DNA of 44,087 nt from an uncultured Collinsella sp. (lineage in GTDB: Bacteria > Actinomycetota > Coriobacteriia > Coriobacteriales > Coriobacteriaceae), in the NCBI GenBank assembly GCA_902493375.1, contig CABUPH010000018.1, positions 1 to 44,087 of the forward strand, in the 5' to 3' direction. Of this stretch, positions 21,285 to 29,725 are shown piece after piece. The position numbers and the translations under genes are program-made. Under the pieces are notes generated by a model, which saw only the letters and a program-made list of their open reading frames with translations, did not search any database and had not been told where the DNA came from. Numbering within the stretch: the stretch's first letter is position 1; each line of letters opens with the position of its first letter.

Positions 21285-22007
21285 TTACTTAAGGTAGCCG
21301 TCCGCACGAAGCTTCTTGAGATCGGAATCTTTGACCTCGCAACCGGCGGGCAGCACCATGAACACACGGTCGCCCACCTCCTTGACCGTAGCACCCAGAC
21401 CGCAGGCAAAGCCGTAAGAGAAGTCCAAGACGCGCTTGGCAACTTCGGTGCGTACGCCCACAAAAATCAGTGCGACAGGCTGCTTGGTGCGAACGCGGCG
21501 CACCACGGTCTCCACGTCGTCATAGCTCTCGGGGCGCAGGACATAGGCCGGCAGCTGCGGCGTGGCGTTGATGATATTGCTCGCATAGGCCGAGGCATCG
21601 CTCGGTGCAGGCGCGGGCGCAGCGGCGGCACGGGCGCGGGTGTTCTCGGCGTAGCTCGACGGCGTGTCATAGGCACCAGGACGATAACCGCTCGCAACAC
21701 TGTCCTGCGAGCGCGAAGGCGGGTTATACGTCGTGGCATGGCGGGAGTCATCGCCGACCAGCTGACCGGAGCGCGTATACACGGCCACCGACTCAGCTTC
21801 ACCACGGCGCGTCTGACCCAGCAGGCCGTTGCTCGGCTCGTCCTGGGTGTAGAAGCCCTCGCCCGAAGCACCACTGTAGCCGTTGTTCTGATAGCCATCG
21901 TCGTAGCCATCATCGTAGCCGTAGTCGTCGTCCTGGCCATAACCCTGGTCGTAACCCTGCTGGCCGCCCAGGTGCATCTTATTTTTAATCTCGTCAAGGA
22001 AGCCCAT
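21285..22007 (-). CDS. sepF: Cell division protein SepF
   Basis: A 240-residue membrane anchor and organiser of FtsZ filaments. The N-terminal amphipathic membrane-binding helix MGFLDEIKNKM is typical. Residues 18-45 are a low-complexity run of Tyr, Asp, Gly and Gln, followed by a long disordered linker to about 155. The conserved SepF (DUF552) fold starts at about 160 (LRPESYDDVETVVRRV) and ends with AGCEVKDSDLKKLRADGYL. No ftsA is seen beside ftsZ, so SepF is presumably the main FtsZ membrane tether, as in other Actinobacteria. Start ATG (22005-22007) follows AGAGGAC. yggT follows 21 bp downstream. Confidence 0.95.
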   Translation of the reverse strand: MGFLDEIKNKMHLGGQQGYDQGYGQDDDYGYDDGYDDGYQNNGYSGASGEGFYTQDEPSNGLLGQTRRGEAESVAVYTRSGQLVGDDSRHATTYNPPSRSQDSVASGYRPGAYDTPSSYAENTRARAAAAPAPAPSDASAYASNIINATPQLPAYVLRPESYDDVETVVRRVRTKQPVALIFVGVRTEVAKRVLDFSYGFACGLGATVKEVGDRVFMVLPAGCEVKDSDLKKLRADGYLK

Positions 22008-22067
22008 GGTTGTGTCCTCTCGCGGTTTAGTGCAGGCGCCCCGATAATCAGTGCGCACTTCAGAGCC

Positions 22068-22805
22068 TTATTTTACTGCAAACTCCGGGCTAAATACTAC
22101 CCTGCCCAGGCGAACGAGCGTAGAGCCCTCCTCAAGGGCAGGCTCAAAGTCCTCGCTCATGCCGCAGGAAAGCTCAGGCAGGTTCAAATCGGGATGCGCC
22201 GCCTCCAGCTCATCCCTCAGCTCACGAAGCCCCGCAAAGGTGCGGCGTGCCACATCCTTATTCCCCCGGGGCGCCATAGTCATAAGCCCCTGTACGCAAA
22301 TTCCCTCAAGTTCCGCAAGCTCACCCGCGGCGGCGCGAATCTCATCGGGCGAAAAGCCTCCCTTCGACTCCTCACCACTCACATTGACCTCAATGAGCAC
22401 ACGCTGGGGGCCGGCGAGCTCGCCTGCCTCAATCTTGCGGACAGCACGGCTCGAGATCGCCTGCGCCAGATGCAGCGAACCCACCGAGTGAATCAGCTCG
22501 GCTGAGCCCAGCACAGCATTGATCTTATTGGTCTGCAGGTTGCCGATGATATCGAAGCGCACCTCGGGCAGCTCCGGATGCTCCGCCAGACCCGTGAGCT
22601 TGCGAACCAGCTCCTGCGGGCGGTTCTCGGCAAAATGGCGATACCCAGCCTGGATGGCGGCAACAGTCTCATCGACACCAACGGTCTTGGACACGGCAAT
22701 GAGGCGCGCGGCGTCGTGGGGGCGGCCCGCGCGATCAAGCGCCGCATAAAAACGTTCCAGAATCTGCTCGCGGCGAGCGCGCATCAAGTCCAAATAGTTA
22801 TCCAT
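22068..22805 (-). CDS. yggS: YggS family pyridoxal-phosphate homeostasis protein
   Basis: A 245-residue cytoplasmic PLP-binding protein of the YggS/PROSC family (alanine-racemase-like TIM barrel without the second domain). The PLP lysine is in RLIAVSKTVGVD (about residue 41), with HFAENRPQEL, FDIIGNLQTNK and the C-terminal CGMSEDFEPALEEGSTLVR that binds the PLP phosphate. The family's usual WHFIG is FDIIG here. The ATG at 22803-22805 follows GGAGG with a nine-base gap; the frame is open upstream to 22889. It is the first gene of the yggS-sepF-yggT-divIVA group and lies behind a hairpin after phoU. Confidence 0.95.
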   Translation of the reverse strand: MDNYLDLMRARREQILERFYAALDRAGRPHDAARLIAVSKTVGVDETVAAIQAGYRHFAENRPQELVRKLTGLAEHPELPEVRFDIIGNLQTNKINAVLGSAELIHSVGSLHLAQAISSRAVRKIEAGELAGPQRVLIEVNVSGEESKGGFSPDEIRAAAGELAELEGICVQGLMTMAPRGNKDVARRTFAGLRELRDELEAAHPDLNLPELSCGMSEDFEPALEEGSTLVRLGRVVFSPEFAVK

Positions 22806-22855
22806 TGCCAATCGCCTCCGCTGACAGCCAAACAAGTAGTCCCATGCTAACGCAA

Positions 22856-22887
22856 GAGCGCGGCCCCGCATGTGCAAGGCCGCGCTC
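22856..22887 (-). terminator. Hairpin between phoU and yggS
   Basis: A perfect 10-bp stem (22856-22865 with 22878-22887) with a 12-base loop, 38 bp after the phoU stop. The tail on the minus strand (TTGCGTTAGC) has few T, so termination may be partial and the phosphate cassette may read through into the division genes. Confidence 0.5.
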
Positions 22888-22924
22888 ACTTAGGTATTTA
22901 CAATCTTTCGACGAACGGGGTTAC

Positions 22925-23782
22925 TTACTCCTCGTCGTCCTCACCATCATCCTCGTCCTCAAGATGATCCAACAGGTAGCGAAGACCCTCGCTCACCTCG
23001 TTAGCGGGCACCTTGGCAACGTAGCGCGCATCGACGGCGGGCCTCATGATAACACCCTCGCCCGAAGGCACGCGCATGCTCTCGAGCTCATCCTCATCAG
23101 TGCGGGCGATATCGCCGGCATTCATGCGCTGACCAGTCAACAGGAAGGTCAGACGGCAAGCGGCATCGATGGAAATCGAGGCGATGCGATCGAGGTAGCG
23201 CGAAACCATGATGGCACGGCGCAGGTCGTCATAGTTGTTGTTGTCGTCCATAAAGTCGCCCGTATCCATACGGTTAAAGGTGCGGAAGAACTTCTCGTAG
23301 GCGGCGTGCACTGGCTCGTCCTCGACGGCCAGGTTGCAGATGATGGACATGTCGTTAGTGACGAGCGCAGAAAGCGAAGAGCCCAGCACCTGGTAGACGG
23401 CCTCAGCCTCGGCCTCGACCGTGCCGACAAGCTCCTTGGGCAGCGAGATGTCGGCCTTGATCATATGACGCGTGGCACGGCAGATCTGACGGACCTTATC
23501 GGTCATGCGCTGCAGGTTAAAGTCGACGTAGATGATCGTCTGAAGCAGGCGGAAGTCGGAGGCAACCGGTGACTGCGTGGCGATCAGGTTGTAGCAGACG
23601 GCCTCCAGGTTGGCGCAACGCGCGTCAATCGAAAGCGTGCGCTTCTTGGTCTTGGTGGCGAGTTTGCGGTCGTCGGTCACATAGGCCTTCACGGCATCGT
23701 GGAGGGCCAGATCGACGGCCTCGTAGATGCCCAGCATCTCGTGACGGGCCTCGACGAGCTGACGGGAAAACAGTTTGCGCAT
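22925..23782 (-). CDS. phoU: PhoU family phosphate signalling protein
   Basis: A 285-residue cytoplasmic helical protein that links the Pst transporter to the phosphate-sensing two-component system and limits phosphate uptake. Two PhoU helical-bundle repeats are seen: residues 1-110 (YEAVDLALHDAVKAY, FRLLQTIIYVDFNLQRMTD) and about 120-220 (LRRAIMVSRYLDRIASISID). A C-terminal extension of about 65 residues beyond the second bundle ends in an acidic tail (LEDEDDGEDDEE), unusual for PhoU. GGAG precedes the ATG by five bases. It is the last gene of the pst cassette, 92 bp after pstB. No phoP/phoR pair is in the window. Confidence 0.93.
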   Translation of the reverse strand: MRKLFSRQLVEARHEMLGIYEAVDLALHDAVKAYVTDDRKLATKTKKRTLSIDARCANLEAVCYNLIATQSPVASDFRLLQTIIYVDFNLQRMTDKVRQICRATRHMIKADISLPKELVGTVEAEAEAVYQVLGSSLSALVTNDMSIICNLAVEDEPVHAAYEKFFRTFNRMDTGDFMDDNNNYDDLRRAIMVSRYLDRIASISIDAACRLTFLLTGQRMNAGDIARTDEDELESMRVPSGEGVIMRPAVDARYVAKVPANEVSEGLRYLLDHLEDEDDGEDDEE

Positions 23783-23874
23783 GGTTCACTCCAATCAGTT
23801 GGGTGCGGTCATGCCGCCCGCACAGTAAATACGCACCGGACTAGGTCCGATCGGCTTGGGACTAGTCGCACCGA

Positions 23875-24678
<804 letters not shown>

Positions 24679-24690
24679 GGGACTCCTTAA

Positions 24691-25596
24691 CTAGCGACGC
24701 TTGCGCGACAGGAAGCGCGCAAACAGGTTGAAGGCCAAAATGATCACCATCAGCAAGAGCGCGGTGCCGTAGGCTGCGTTCATGTTGATGCCGTCATTGG
24801 CAAGCAGATACAGGTGAACCGTCATGGGGCGGCCGGAATCGAGCGGCGAAATAGGCAGATTGATGGCTTGGCCCATGGTGTAGAGCACCACCGCGGTCTC
24901 GCCAATGGCACGGCCGATGGCGAGGACGATGCCCGTGGCAATACGGCCAAAGGCAGAAGGAAGCACGATCTTGGAGACGACCTGCCACTTGGTGGCGCCC
25001 AGGCCGTACGCGCCCCAACGGATATAGCGCGGAACGGCGCGAATGGCCTCTTCGGTGGTGCGCATGACGATGGGCAGCATCAAGAGCGCGAGCGCCAGAG
25101 CGGCAGAGACCATCGAAAGGCCAAGACCCATAGCCTCGACAAACAAGGCGTAGCCAAACAGGCCCATAACGATGGAGGGTACCGAGGCCAAAGCGTCAGC
25201 AGCGTAGCGAATGAGCTCGACGATCTTGCCCTGCTTGGCGTACTCGGCCAGATAGACGGCCGCCAGCACAGCGATCGGCGTGCAGATAAGCATGGCGAGC
25301 GCCGTCACATAGACGGTCGAGACGATCGTGGGCCAAATTCCGCCCTCGGCGTTGACGCCCTGAGGCCAACCGAAGATGAAGTCGAGCGAGATATGCGGTA
25401 AGCCGTTAATGACCACGTAGACGATGATAGCGACCAGCACCAGCGTGGTGATGTAGGCAGCGGCACGAAACACGCCAAGCATGATCTTGTTGGACAGGTC
25501 CTTGTTGATGCGCCCCTTCTTGCCGTGAGAAAGGGCACGCTTGATGCGCTCGCGCGACGAGGTCGTATCGACCGTCGTGTCAACGGAATCGGACAT
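24691..25596 (-). CDS. pstA: Phosphate ABC transporter permease PstA
   Basis: A 301-residue membrane subunit. A basic cytoplasmic N-terminus of about 40 residues precedes six transmembrane helices. The binding-protein-dependent transport signature lies in RYIRWGAYGLGATKWQVV and the following GIVLAIGRAIGETAVVL, which contact PstB. It starts three bases after the pstC stop and ends 12 bp before pstB, so the subunits are translated together. Confidence 0.97.
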   Translation of the reverse strand: MSDSVDTTVDTTSSRERIKRALSHGKKGRINKDLSNKIMLGVFRAAAYITTLVLVAIIVYVVINGLPHISLDFIFGWPQGVNAEGGIWPTIVSTVYVTALAMLICTPIAVLAAVYLAEYAKQGKIVELIRYAADALASVPSIVMGLFGYALFVEAMGLGLSMVSAALALALLMLPIVMRTTEEAIRAVPRYIRWGAYGLGATKWQVVSKIVLPSAFGRIATGIVLAIGRAIGETAVVLYTMGQAINLPISPLDSGRPMTVHLYLLANDGINMNAAYGTALLLMVIILAFNLFARFLSRKRR

Positions 25597-25599
25597 AGC

Positions 25600-26526
25600 C
25601 TACCCCCTCTTCTTCTTGGAAATCAGGCGGACGATGCCCACCAGCGTGGCGGAGATGATAAACAGGACCACGCCCATGCCGAACAGCGCCGAGCGGTGCA
25701 GACCCGAGGAATAGCTCATGTCGAGCGCAATCTGGCTCGTGAGCGTCGAGATGGGGCTCGCAATGCTATCGGGAATAACCGGGGCGTTACCCACGACCAT
25801 GAGCACGGCCATGGTCTCGCCGATGGCACGGCCCATACCAAGCACGATGGCATCCACGATACCCAGCTTGGCGGCAGGTAACACGACCTTATAGATGGTC
25901 TGCCACTTAGTGGCGCCCATGGCATAGGATGCCTCGCGAATACCCATGGGAATGGAATTGAGGGCATCGATGGTGAGCGTGGTGATGGTAGGGACAATCA
26001 TGATGGCAAGCACGAACCACGCCGTCAGCGCACCAAAACCAAGACCACCGGTCAGTTGTGCGATAAACGGGCGGATGATGATCATGCCGAAAAAGCCGTA
26101 GATGATAGAAGGGATGCCGGCCAGCAGGTCGACGGCAGGGCTGATGAGCTTGCGCACGCGCTTGCCGGCGATCTCGACCAGGTATACGGCCGTACCCACA
26201 CCTAGCGGCACGCCCATGGCGAGCGCACCGACGGTCACCAGACCTGAGCCGGCAAGCAGCGACATGATGCCGTAGTGGCCCTCAGAGGGCGCCCACGTAA
26301 AGCTAAAGAAGTCCGCCAGACCGATGTCAGTAAAGACGGGCAGCGCCGAGTACGTGGTAAAGACAAAAATCAGGATGACGGTAACGACCGCCAAGAACGC
26401 GCAGGCAAAGAAGATCCACTGCAGCGCCTTCTCCTTGATATAGGTACTGCGCGATACGAGCGCCAGCTCGCGCTTCTTGGGCGTCTGAACATTCTGCTCA
26501 GTCTGGGAGTTTTCCTGTGCTTCCAT
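25600..26526 (-). CDS. pstC: Phosphate ABC transporter permease PstC
   Basis: A 308-residue membrane subunit with about six transmembrane helices after a polar N-terminus. The coupling segment is REASYAMGATKWQTIYKVVL followed by GMGRAIGETMAVLMV. Start choice: ATG at 26524-26526, only one base after the pstS stop, with GGGGAG eight bases upstream inside the pstS end; an in-frame GTG at 26533-26535 would overlap that ribosome binding site. The tight packing implies coupled translation with pstS. Confidence 0.96.
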   Translation of the reverse strand: MEAQENSQTEQNVQTPKKRELALVSRSTYIKEKALQWIFFACAFLAVVTVILIFVFTTYSALPVFTDIGLADFFSFTWAPSEGHYGIMSLLAGSGLVTVGALAMGVPLGVGTAVYLVEIAGKRVRKLISPAVDLLAGIPSIIYGFFGMIIIRPFIAQLTGGLGFGALTAWFVLAIMIVPTITTLTIDALNSIPMGIREASYAMGATKWQTIYKVVLPAAKLGIVDAIVLGMGRAIGETMAVLMVVGNAPVIPDSIASPISTLTSQIALDMSYSSGLHRSALFGMGVVLFIISATLVGIVRLISKKKRG

Positions 26527-26527
26527 G

Positions 26528-27364
26528 CTACTCACTCCCCTTCTCGTCGTTGGTGACGGGAATAAAGCCCGCCTCGCGAATCTGCTTGTCCATCTTTTCG
26601 GACGTCACGTAGTCGATGTAATCCTGCGCCTGCTGCGAAGGCGCACCCTTCACAAAGAAGTAAAGGTCGCGCGAGATGGGATAGCCGCCGCTCGCGACCG
26701 TCTTCTCGGATGCCTCGACATGATTGACCGAGACGGCCTTGACCGAGGTCTTGGCGTTGAGGCTATCGACGAAGCCCAGCGAAATGTAGCCGATGGCCCC
26801 GCGCGAACGAGATACCACGTCACGCACCTGGCCCGTGCCCGAAAGAACGGCCGAGCGGCGATCGAAGGAGGTGCCGTCCATCACGATGGTGCGGAAGGCC
26901 TCACGCGTGCCGGACGCCTCGTCTCGGTTGATGACCTGGATCTTCAGGTCCTCTCCGCCAACTTCCTTCCAGTTGGTGATCTTGCCGGCGTAAATATTGC
27001 GGAGCTGCTCGGTCGAGAGGTTATCGACGGGGTTGTCGTCGTTCACGATGACCGCGATACCGTCGTGGGCAATGACGATGGGAGTCAGGCCCAGATCCTG
27101 TTCGTCGGCATTGAGTCCACGGGAGGAACTGGCGATATCGGCCGTGCCAGCGCTGACGGCCTCGATGCCAGCGGAAGAACCCAAACCGGAAACGAACACG
27201 TCGATGCCGGTCTCCTCCTTAAAGCCCTCGGCCGCAATCTCGGCGATAGGAAGGCAGGTCGTGGAACCGGCAACGGTAATCGAAGAGGTAGAAGATCCCG
27301 AAGAACAGGCGCACAGCGTAAGCGTAAGCACAGCGGCGCTCAGGATCGATACGATCTTTCTCAT
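26528..27364 (-). CDS. pstS: Phosphate-binding lipoprotein PstS
   Basis: A 278-residue lipoprotein that captures phosphate outside the cell. The signal peptide runs to the lipobox LCAC, with Cys20 as the predicted lipidation site. Phosphate-contact segments are AGSTTCLPI, GSSAGIE, SSRGLN and NRDEASGTREAF. The start ATG shares four bases with the pgeF stop (ATGA at 27361-27364), and no separate Shine-Dalgarno sequence is seen, so translation probably depends on ribosomes finishing pgeF. It is the first gene of pstSCAB-phoU. Confidence 0.96.
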   Translation of the reverse strand: MRKIVSILSAAVLTLTLCACSSGSSTSSITVAGSTTCLPIAEIAAEGFKEETGIDVFVSGLGSSAGIEAVSAGTADIASSSRGLNADEQDLGLTPIVIAHDGIAVIVNDDNPVDNLSTEQLRNIYAGKITNWKEVGGEDLKIQVINRDEASGTREAFRTIVMDGTSFDRRSAVLSGTGQVRDVVSRSRGAIGYISLGFVDSLNAKTSVKAVSVNHVEASEKTVASGGYPISRDLYFFVKGAPSQQAQDYIDYVTSEKMDKQIREAGFIPVTNDEKGSE

Positions 27365-28161
27365 AGCATCACGCCGATCGCAGCATGGCGCCCACAGGTG
27401 CCGCCCTCGTTACGGTAGGAATAAAAGCGGTCGTTCTGACGCACAGTCGAAAGCTGGGTATCCACGATATTCTCCGCGTCGACACCGACATCGACCAGCG
27501 CCTCGCAAATGGCAGCGGAAAGATCGAGCATGCGAGAGGTGCTCGCATCGATGCACGAGAACTCGGCGGCAAAGCGATCCATGAGTTCCTGGGATACCTC
27601 ATATTCGTCACCCAAAATATGGGGGCCGATATAGGCGGAAACGACGCTCGCATCGCAACCGGCAGCATCGCAAAGCGCCTGGCATGCCTTGGCGGAAATA
27701 CGTGCAATCGTGCCCTTCCAACCGGAGTGCACCACGGCAAATCCGCCGGGGGCCACCAGAACCACGGGAACGCAGTCGGCGAAGCAGAGCAGCACGGGTA
27801 CGTTATGCGCCGTACAGACGATGGCATCGCAGCCCTCAGCAATCTGCTCACGAACGTCCTCAAGGTCATCGGCGCCGTTCGAGGTCACCGCAACGATATG
27901 GTCGCCATGGACCTGATTGGGAACGAGCAGATTGTGCTCGCACTCGGCGGCACCCATAGCCTCGAGCGCGCGACGACGATTTTCTTGAACAGCAAAGGGG
28001 TCATCGCCAACATGCGAGCCCAAGTTGAGTGAGGAGTACGCATCTTCGGAAACACCACCGGCGCGCTCGGTGAAGGCAAAGCGAACATCGGATGTCGCGC
28101 CCTCCACCAACGTAACTCCATCATGGTCGACACGCGAAACGTTGTCCGCACGTGCTGCCAT
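27361..28161 (-). CDS. pgeF: Peptidoglycan editing factor PgeF (YfiH, laccase-domain)
   Basis: A 266-residue multicopper-oxidase-like (DUF152) fold protein. In E. coli PgeF (YfiH) removes L-Ser wrongly built into peptidoglycan precursors by MurC; older names are polyphenol oxidase or laccase-domain protein. The metal/active-site residues are in NQVHGDHI, FADCVPVVL and VVHSGWKGT, and IGPHILGDEYEVS is conserved. The ATG at 28159-28161 has GGAGG seven bases upstream; an in-frame GTG lies at 28182. It is separated from ftsZ by a strong terminator and overlaps pstS by four bases, so it heads the phosphate operon. Confidence 0.94.
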   Translation of the reverse strand: MAARADNVSRVDHDGVTLVEGATSDVRFAFTERAGGVSEDAYSSLNLGSHVGDDPFAVQENRRRALEAMGAAECEHNLLVPNQVHGDHIVAVTSNGADDLEDVREQIAEGCDAIVCTAHNVPVLLCFADCVPVVLVAPGGFAVVHSGWKGTIARISAKACQALCDAAGCDASVVSAYIGPHILGDEYEVSQELMDRFAAEFSCIDASTSRMLDLSAAICEALVDVGVDAENIVDTQLSTVRQNDRFYSYRNEGGTCGRHAAIGVML

Positions 28162-28266
28162 ACTAAAGCCTCCTAATAACACAAGTACCGCGGCATCGCC
28201 GCTACAGCCCGCGTTTATACGGCTGTCATACTTCTCTAAAAGGATACCTGCTGAGCTGGAGGCAAT

Positions 28267-28284
28267 CGTAAAGGGAACGTAAAG
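28267..28284 (-). promoter_or_regulatory. Pho-box-like direct repeat upstream of pgeF-pst
   Basis: On the minus strand CTTTACG-TTCC-CTTTACG is an exact 7-bp direct repeat with a 4-bp spacer, the 11-bp period of PhoB/PhoP binding sites. It lies about 105 bp upstream of pgeF, the first gene of the phosphate cassette. The base sequence differs from the E. coli CTGTCAT repeat but is close to the TT(A/T/C)ACA type of Bacillus. Possible -10 boxes lie downstream (TATCCT, TATAAA). Confidence 0.5.
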
Positions 28285-28311
28285 AGATTGGAGGTTCTAG
28301 TTTACAAAGTC

Positions 28312-28345
28312 GAAATAAAAAGGGCGCGTCCATACGGACACGCCC
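28312..28345 (-). terminator. Terminator of ftsZ
   Basis: GGGCGCGTCC (28322-28331) pairs with GGACACGCCC (28336-28345), one mismatch, loop ATAC; the minus-strand tail is TTTTTATTT. It ends the dcw transcript and isolates pgeF-pst. Confidence 0.9.
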
Positions 28346-28371
28346 CTGTGCACAACAATGCAAAGAACGAC

Positions 28372-29526
28372 TTAGAAGCTACCGCGCTTCAGGAAGTCGG
28401 GAAGCTCGAACTGATCGTTGCCGAAGTTAGGAAGCTCGGTGCCACCGACGTTGCGGGTCGGAGCGGCCTGAGCCGGGCTGGTGGCCGGAGCGGTGCGCTG
28501 CGGCTCAACGGAGGCAGCGGCCTTGCTCTGAGACTGCTGAGCGGCAAAGAGCTCGTCCTGACGGTTGACGTTGGAGTCGGAGAAGCCCGTAGCGATGACG
28601 GTGATACGCACCTGATCGCCCAGGGACTCGTCGACAACGGTACCGAAGATGATGTTGGCCTCGGGGTCGACGGCGTTGGCGACAACGTCGGCGGCGTCGC
28701 TGATCTCCTGGATGCCCAGGTCCTTGGAACCGGCGATGGAGAGAAGCACGCGCGTGGCACCATCGATGGAGCTCTCGAGCAGCGGGCTGGAGATGGCCTG
28801 CTGGGCAGCATCGACGGCACGGGTATCCCCAGAAGAGGTACCGATACCCATCATGGCGGTACCGGCCTGCTTCATGATGGTCTTAACATCGGCGAAGTCC
28901 AGGTTGATGATACCGGGGACGGTGATGAGGTCGGTGATGCCCTGGGTGCCCTGGGAAAGGACGCCATCGGCAATCGCGAAGGCCTCGAGCATGGTGGTCT
29001 TCTTCTCGGCGATGTCGAGCAGCTTATCGTTAGGGATGACGATCATGGTGTCAACGCAATCGGAGAGGGTCTTAATGCCCTCCTCGGCGCTCTTCTTACG
29101 CTTGCGGCCCTCGAAGGTGAAGGGCTTGGTCACGACAGCGACGGTCAGCGCACCGACCTCGTTCATCGCGATATCGGCAACGATGGGAGCAGCGCCGGTA
29201 CCGGTGCCACCGCCCTCGCCGCAGGTGATGAAGACCATGTCGGCGCCAGCGAGCGCCTCGGCAATGTCATCGCGGGACTCATCGGCAGCCTTGCGGCCAA
29301 CCTCGGGGTTGGCGCCGGCGCCCAGGCCGCGGGTAAGGTCAGTGCCGATGTGCACCTTGATATCGGCATCAGAGATCGCGAGTGCCTGAGCATCGGTGTT
29401 GATGGCAACAAACTCGACGCCGCGGATGCCCTCTTCGATCATTCGATTGACCGCGTTGGTACCGCCGCCGCCGACGCCGACCACCTTAATGACGGCAAGG
29501 TAGTTGTTGATCTCTGTCTCGTGCAT
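28372..29526 (-). CDS. ftsZ: Cell division protein FtsZ
   Basis: A 384-residue tubulin-like GTPase that forms the Z ring. GTP-binding GVGGGGTNAVNRM, the tubulin signature GEGGGTGTGAAP and the synergy-loop region (GIINLDFADVKTIM) are intact. A disordered Ala/Pro/Gln linker follows (about 320-370), and the conserved C-terminal peptide reads ELPDFLKRGSF, the docking site for SepF and others. ATG at 29524-29526 has GGAGG six bases upstream; the frame is open to 29556. A 200-bp A/T-richer spacer with dyads separates it from ftsQ, so it probably has its own promoter in addition to cluster transcription. Confidence 0.98.
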   Translation of the reverse strand: MHETEINNYLAVIKVVGVGGGGTNAVNRMIEEGIRGVEFVAINTDAQALAISDADIKVHIGTDLTRGLGAGANPEVGRKAADESRDDIAEALAGADMVFITCGEGGGTGTGAAPIVADIAMNEVGALTVAVVTKPFTFEGRKRKKSAEEGIKTLSDCVDTMIVIPNDKLLDIAEKKTTMLEAFAIADGVLSQGTQGITDLITVPGIINLDFADVKTIMKQAGTAMMGIGTSSGDTRAVDAAQQAISSPLLESSIDGATRVLLSIAGSKDLGIQEISDAADVVANAVDPEANIIFGTVVDESLGDQVRITVIATGFSDSNVNRQDELFAAQQSQSKAAASVEPQRTAPATSPAQAAPTRNVGGTELPNFGNDQFELPDFLKRGSF

Positions 29527-29561
29527 GTCGGTCCTCCGAACAAAGGTTATAGCCATAGCAT

Positions 29562-29661
29562 GGGTCGACCCCTGCGCACATTAACCTTCAGGTTGAAAGT
29601 AAATGCAAAGGTAAACCGTATTATGTTTGCACATTATGAACGTATCAGTCAAATAATTGAC
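29562..29661. promoter_or_regulatory. Dyads in the ftsZ upstream region
   Basis: GGGTCGACCC (29562-29571) is a perfect 10-bp palindrome inside the predicted ftsZ leader. GTCAA-ATAA-TTGAC (29648-29661) is a perfect dyad whose TTGAC half, read on the minus strand, could be part of a -35 box (TTGACT). A clear -10 at 17 bp is not seen. They may be operators for ftsZ control. Confidence 0.35.
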
Positions 29662-29725
29662 CGTGAAAACCAAACAAACCAGATAAACGGCGTGGTATGG
29701 CCCCTCAACAAAGCATCAACCAGCG

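Noticed and set aside
21285..22007. Possible tandem-repeat protein in the Tyr/Asp/Gly region of sepF
   Set aside because: The repeats are a low-complexity linker within an ordinary SepF, not a separate gene or toxin.
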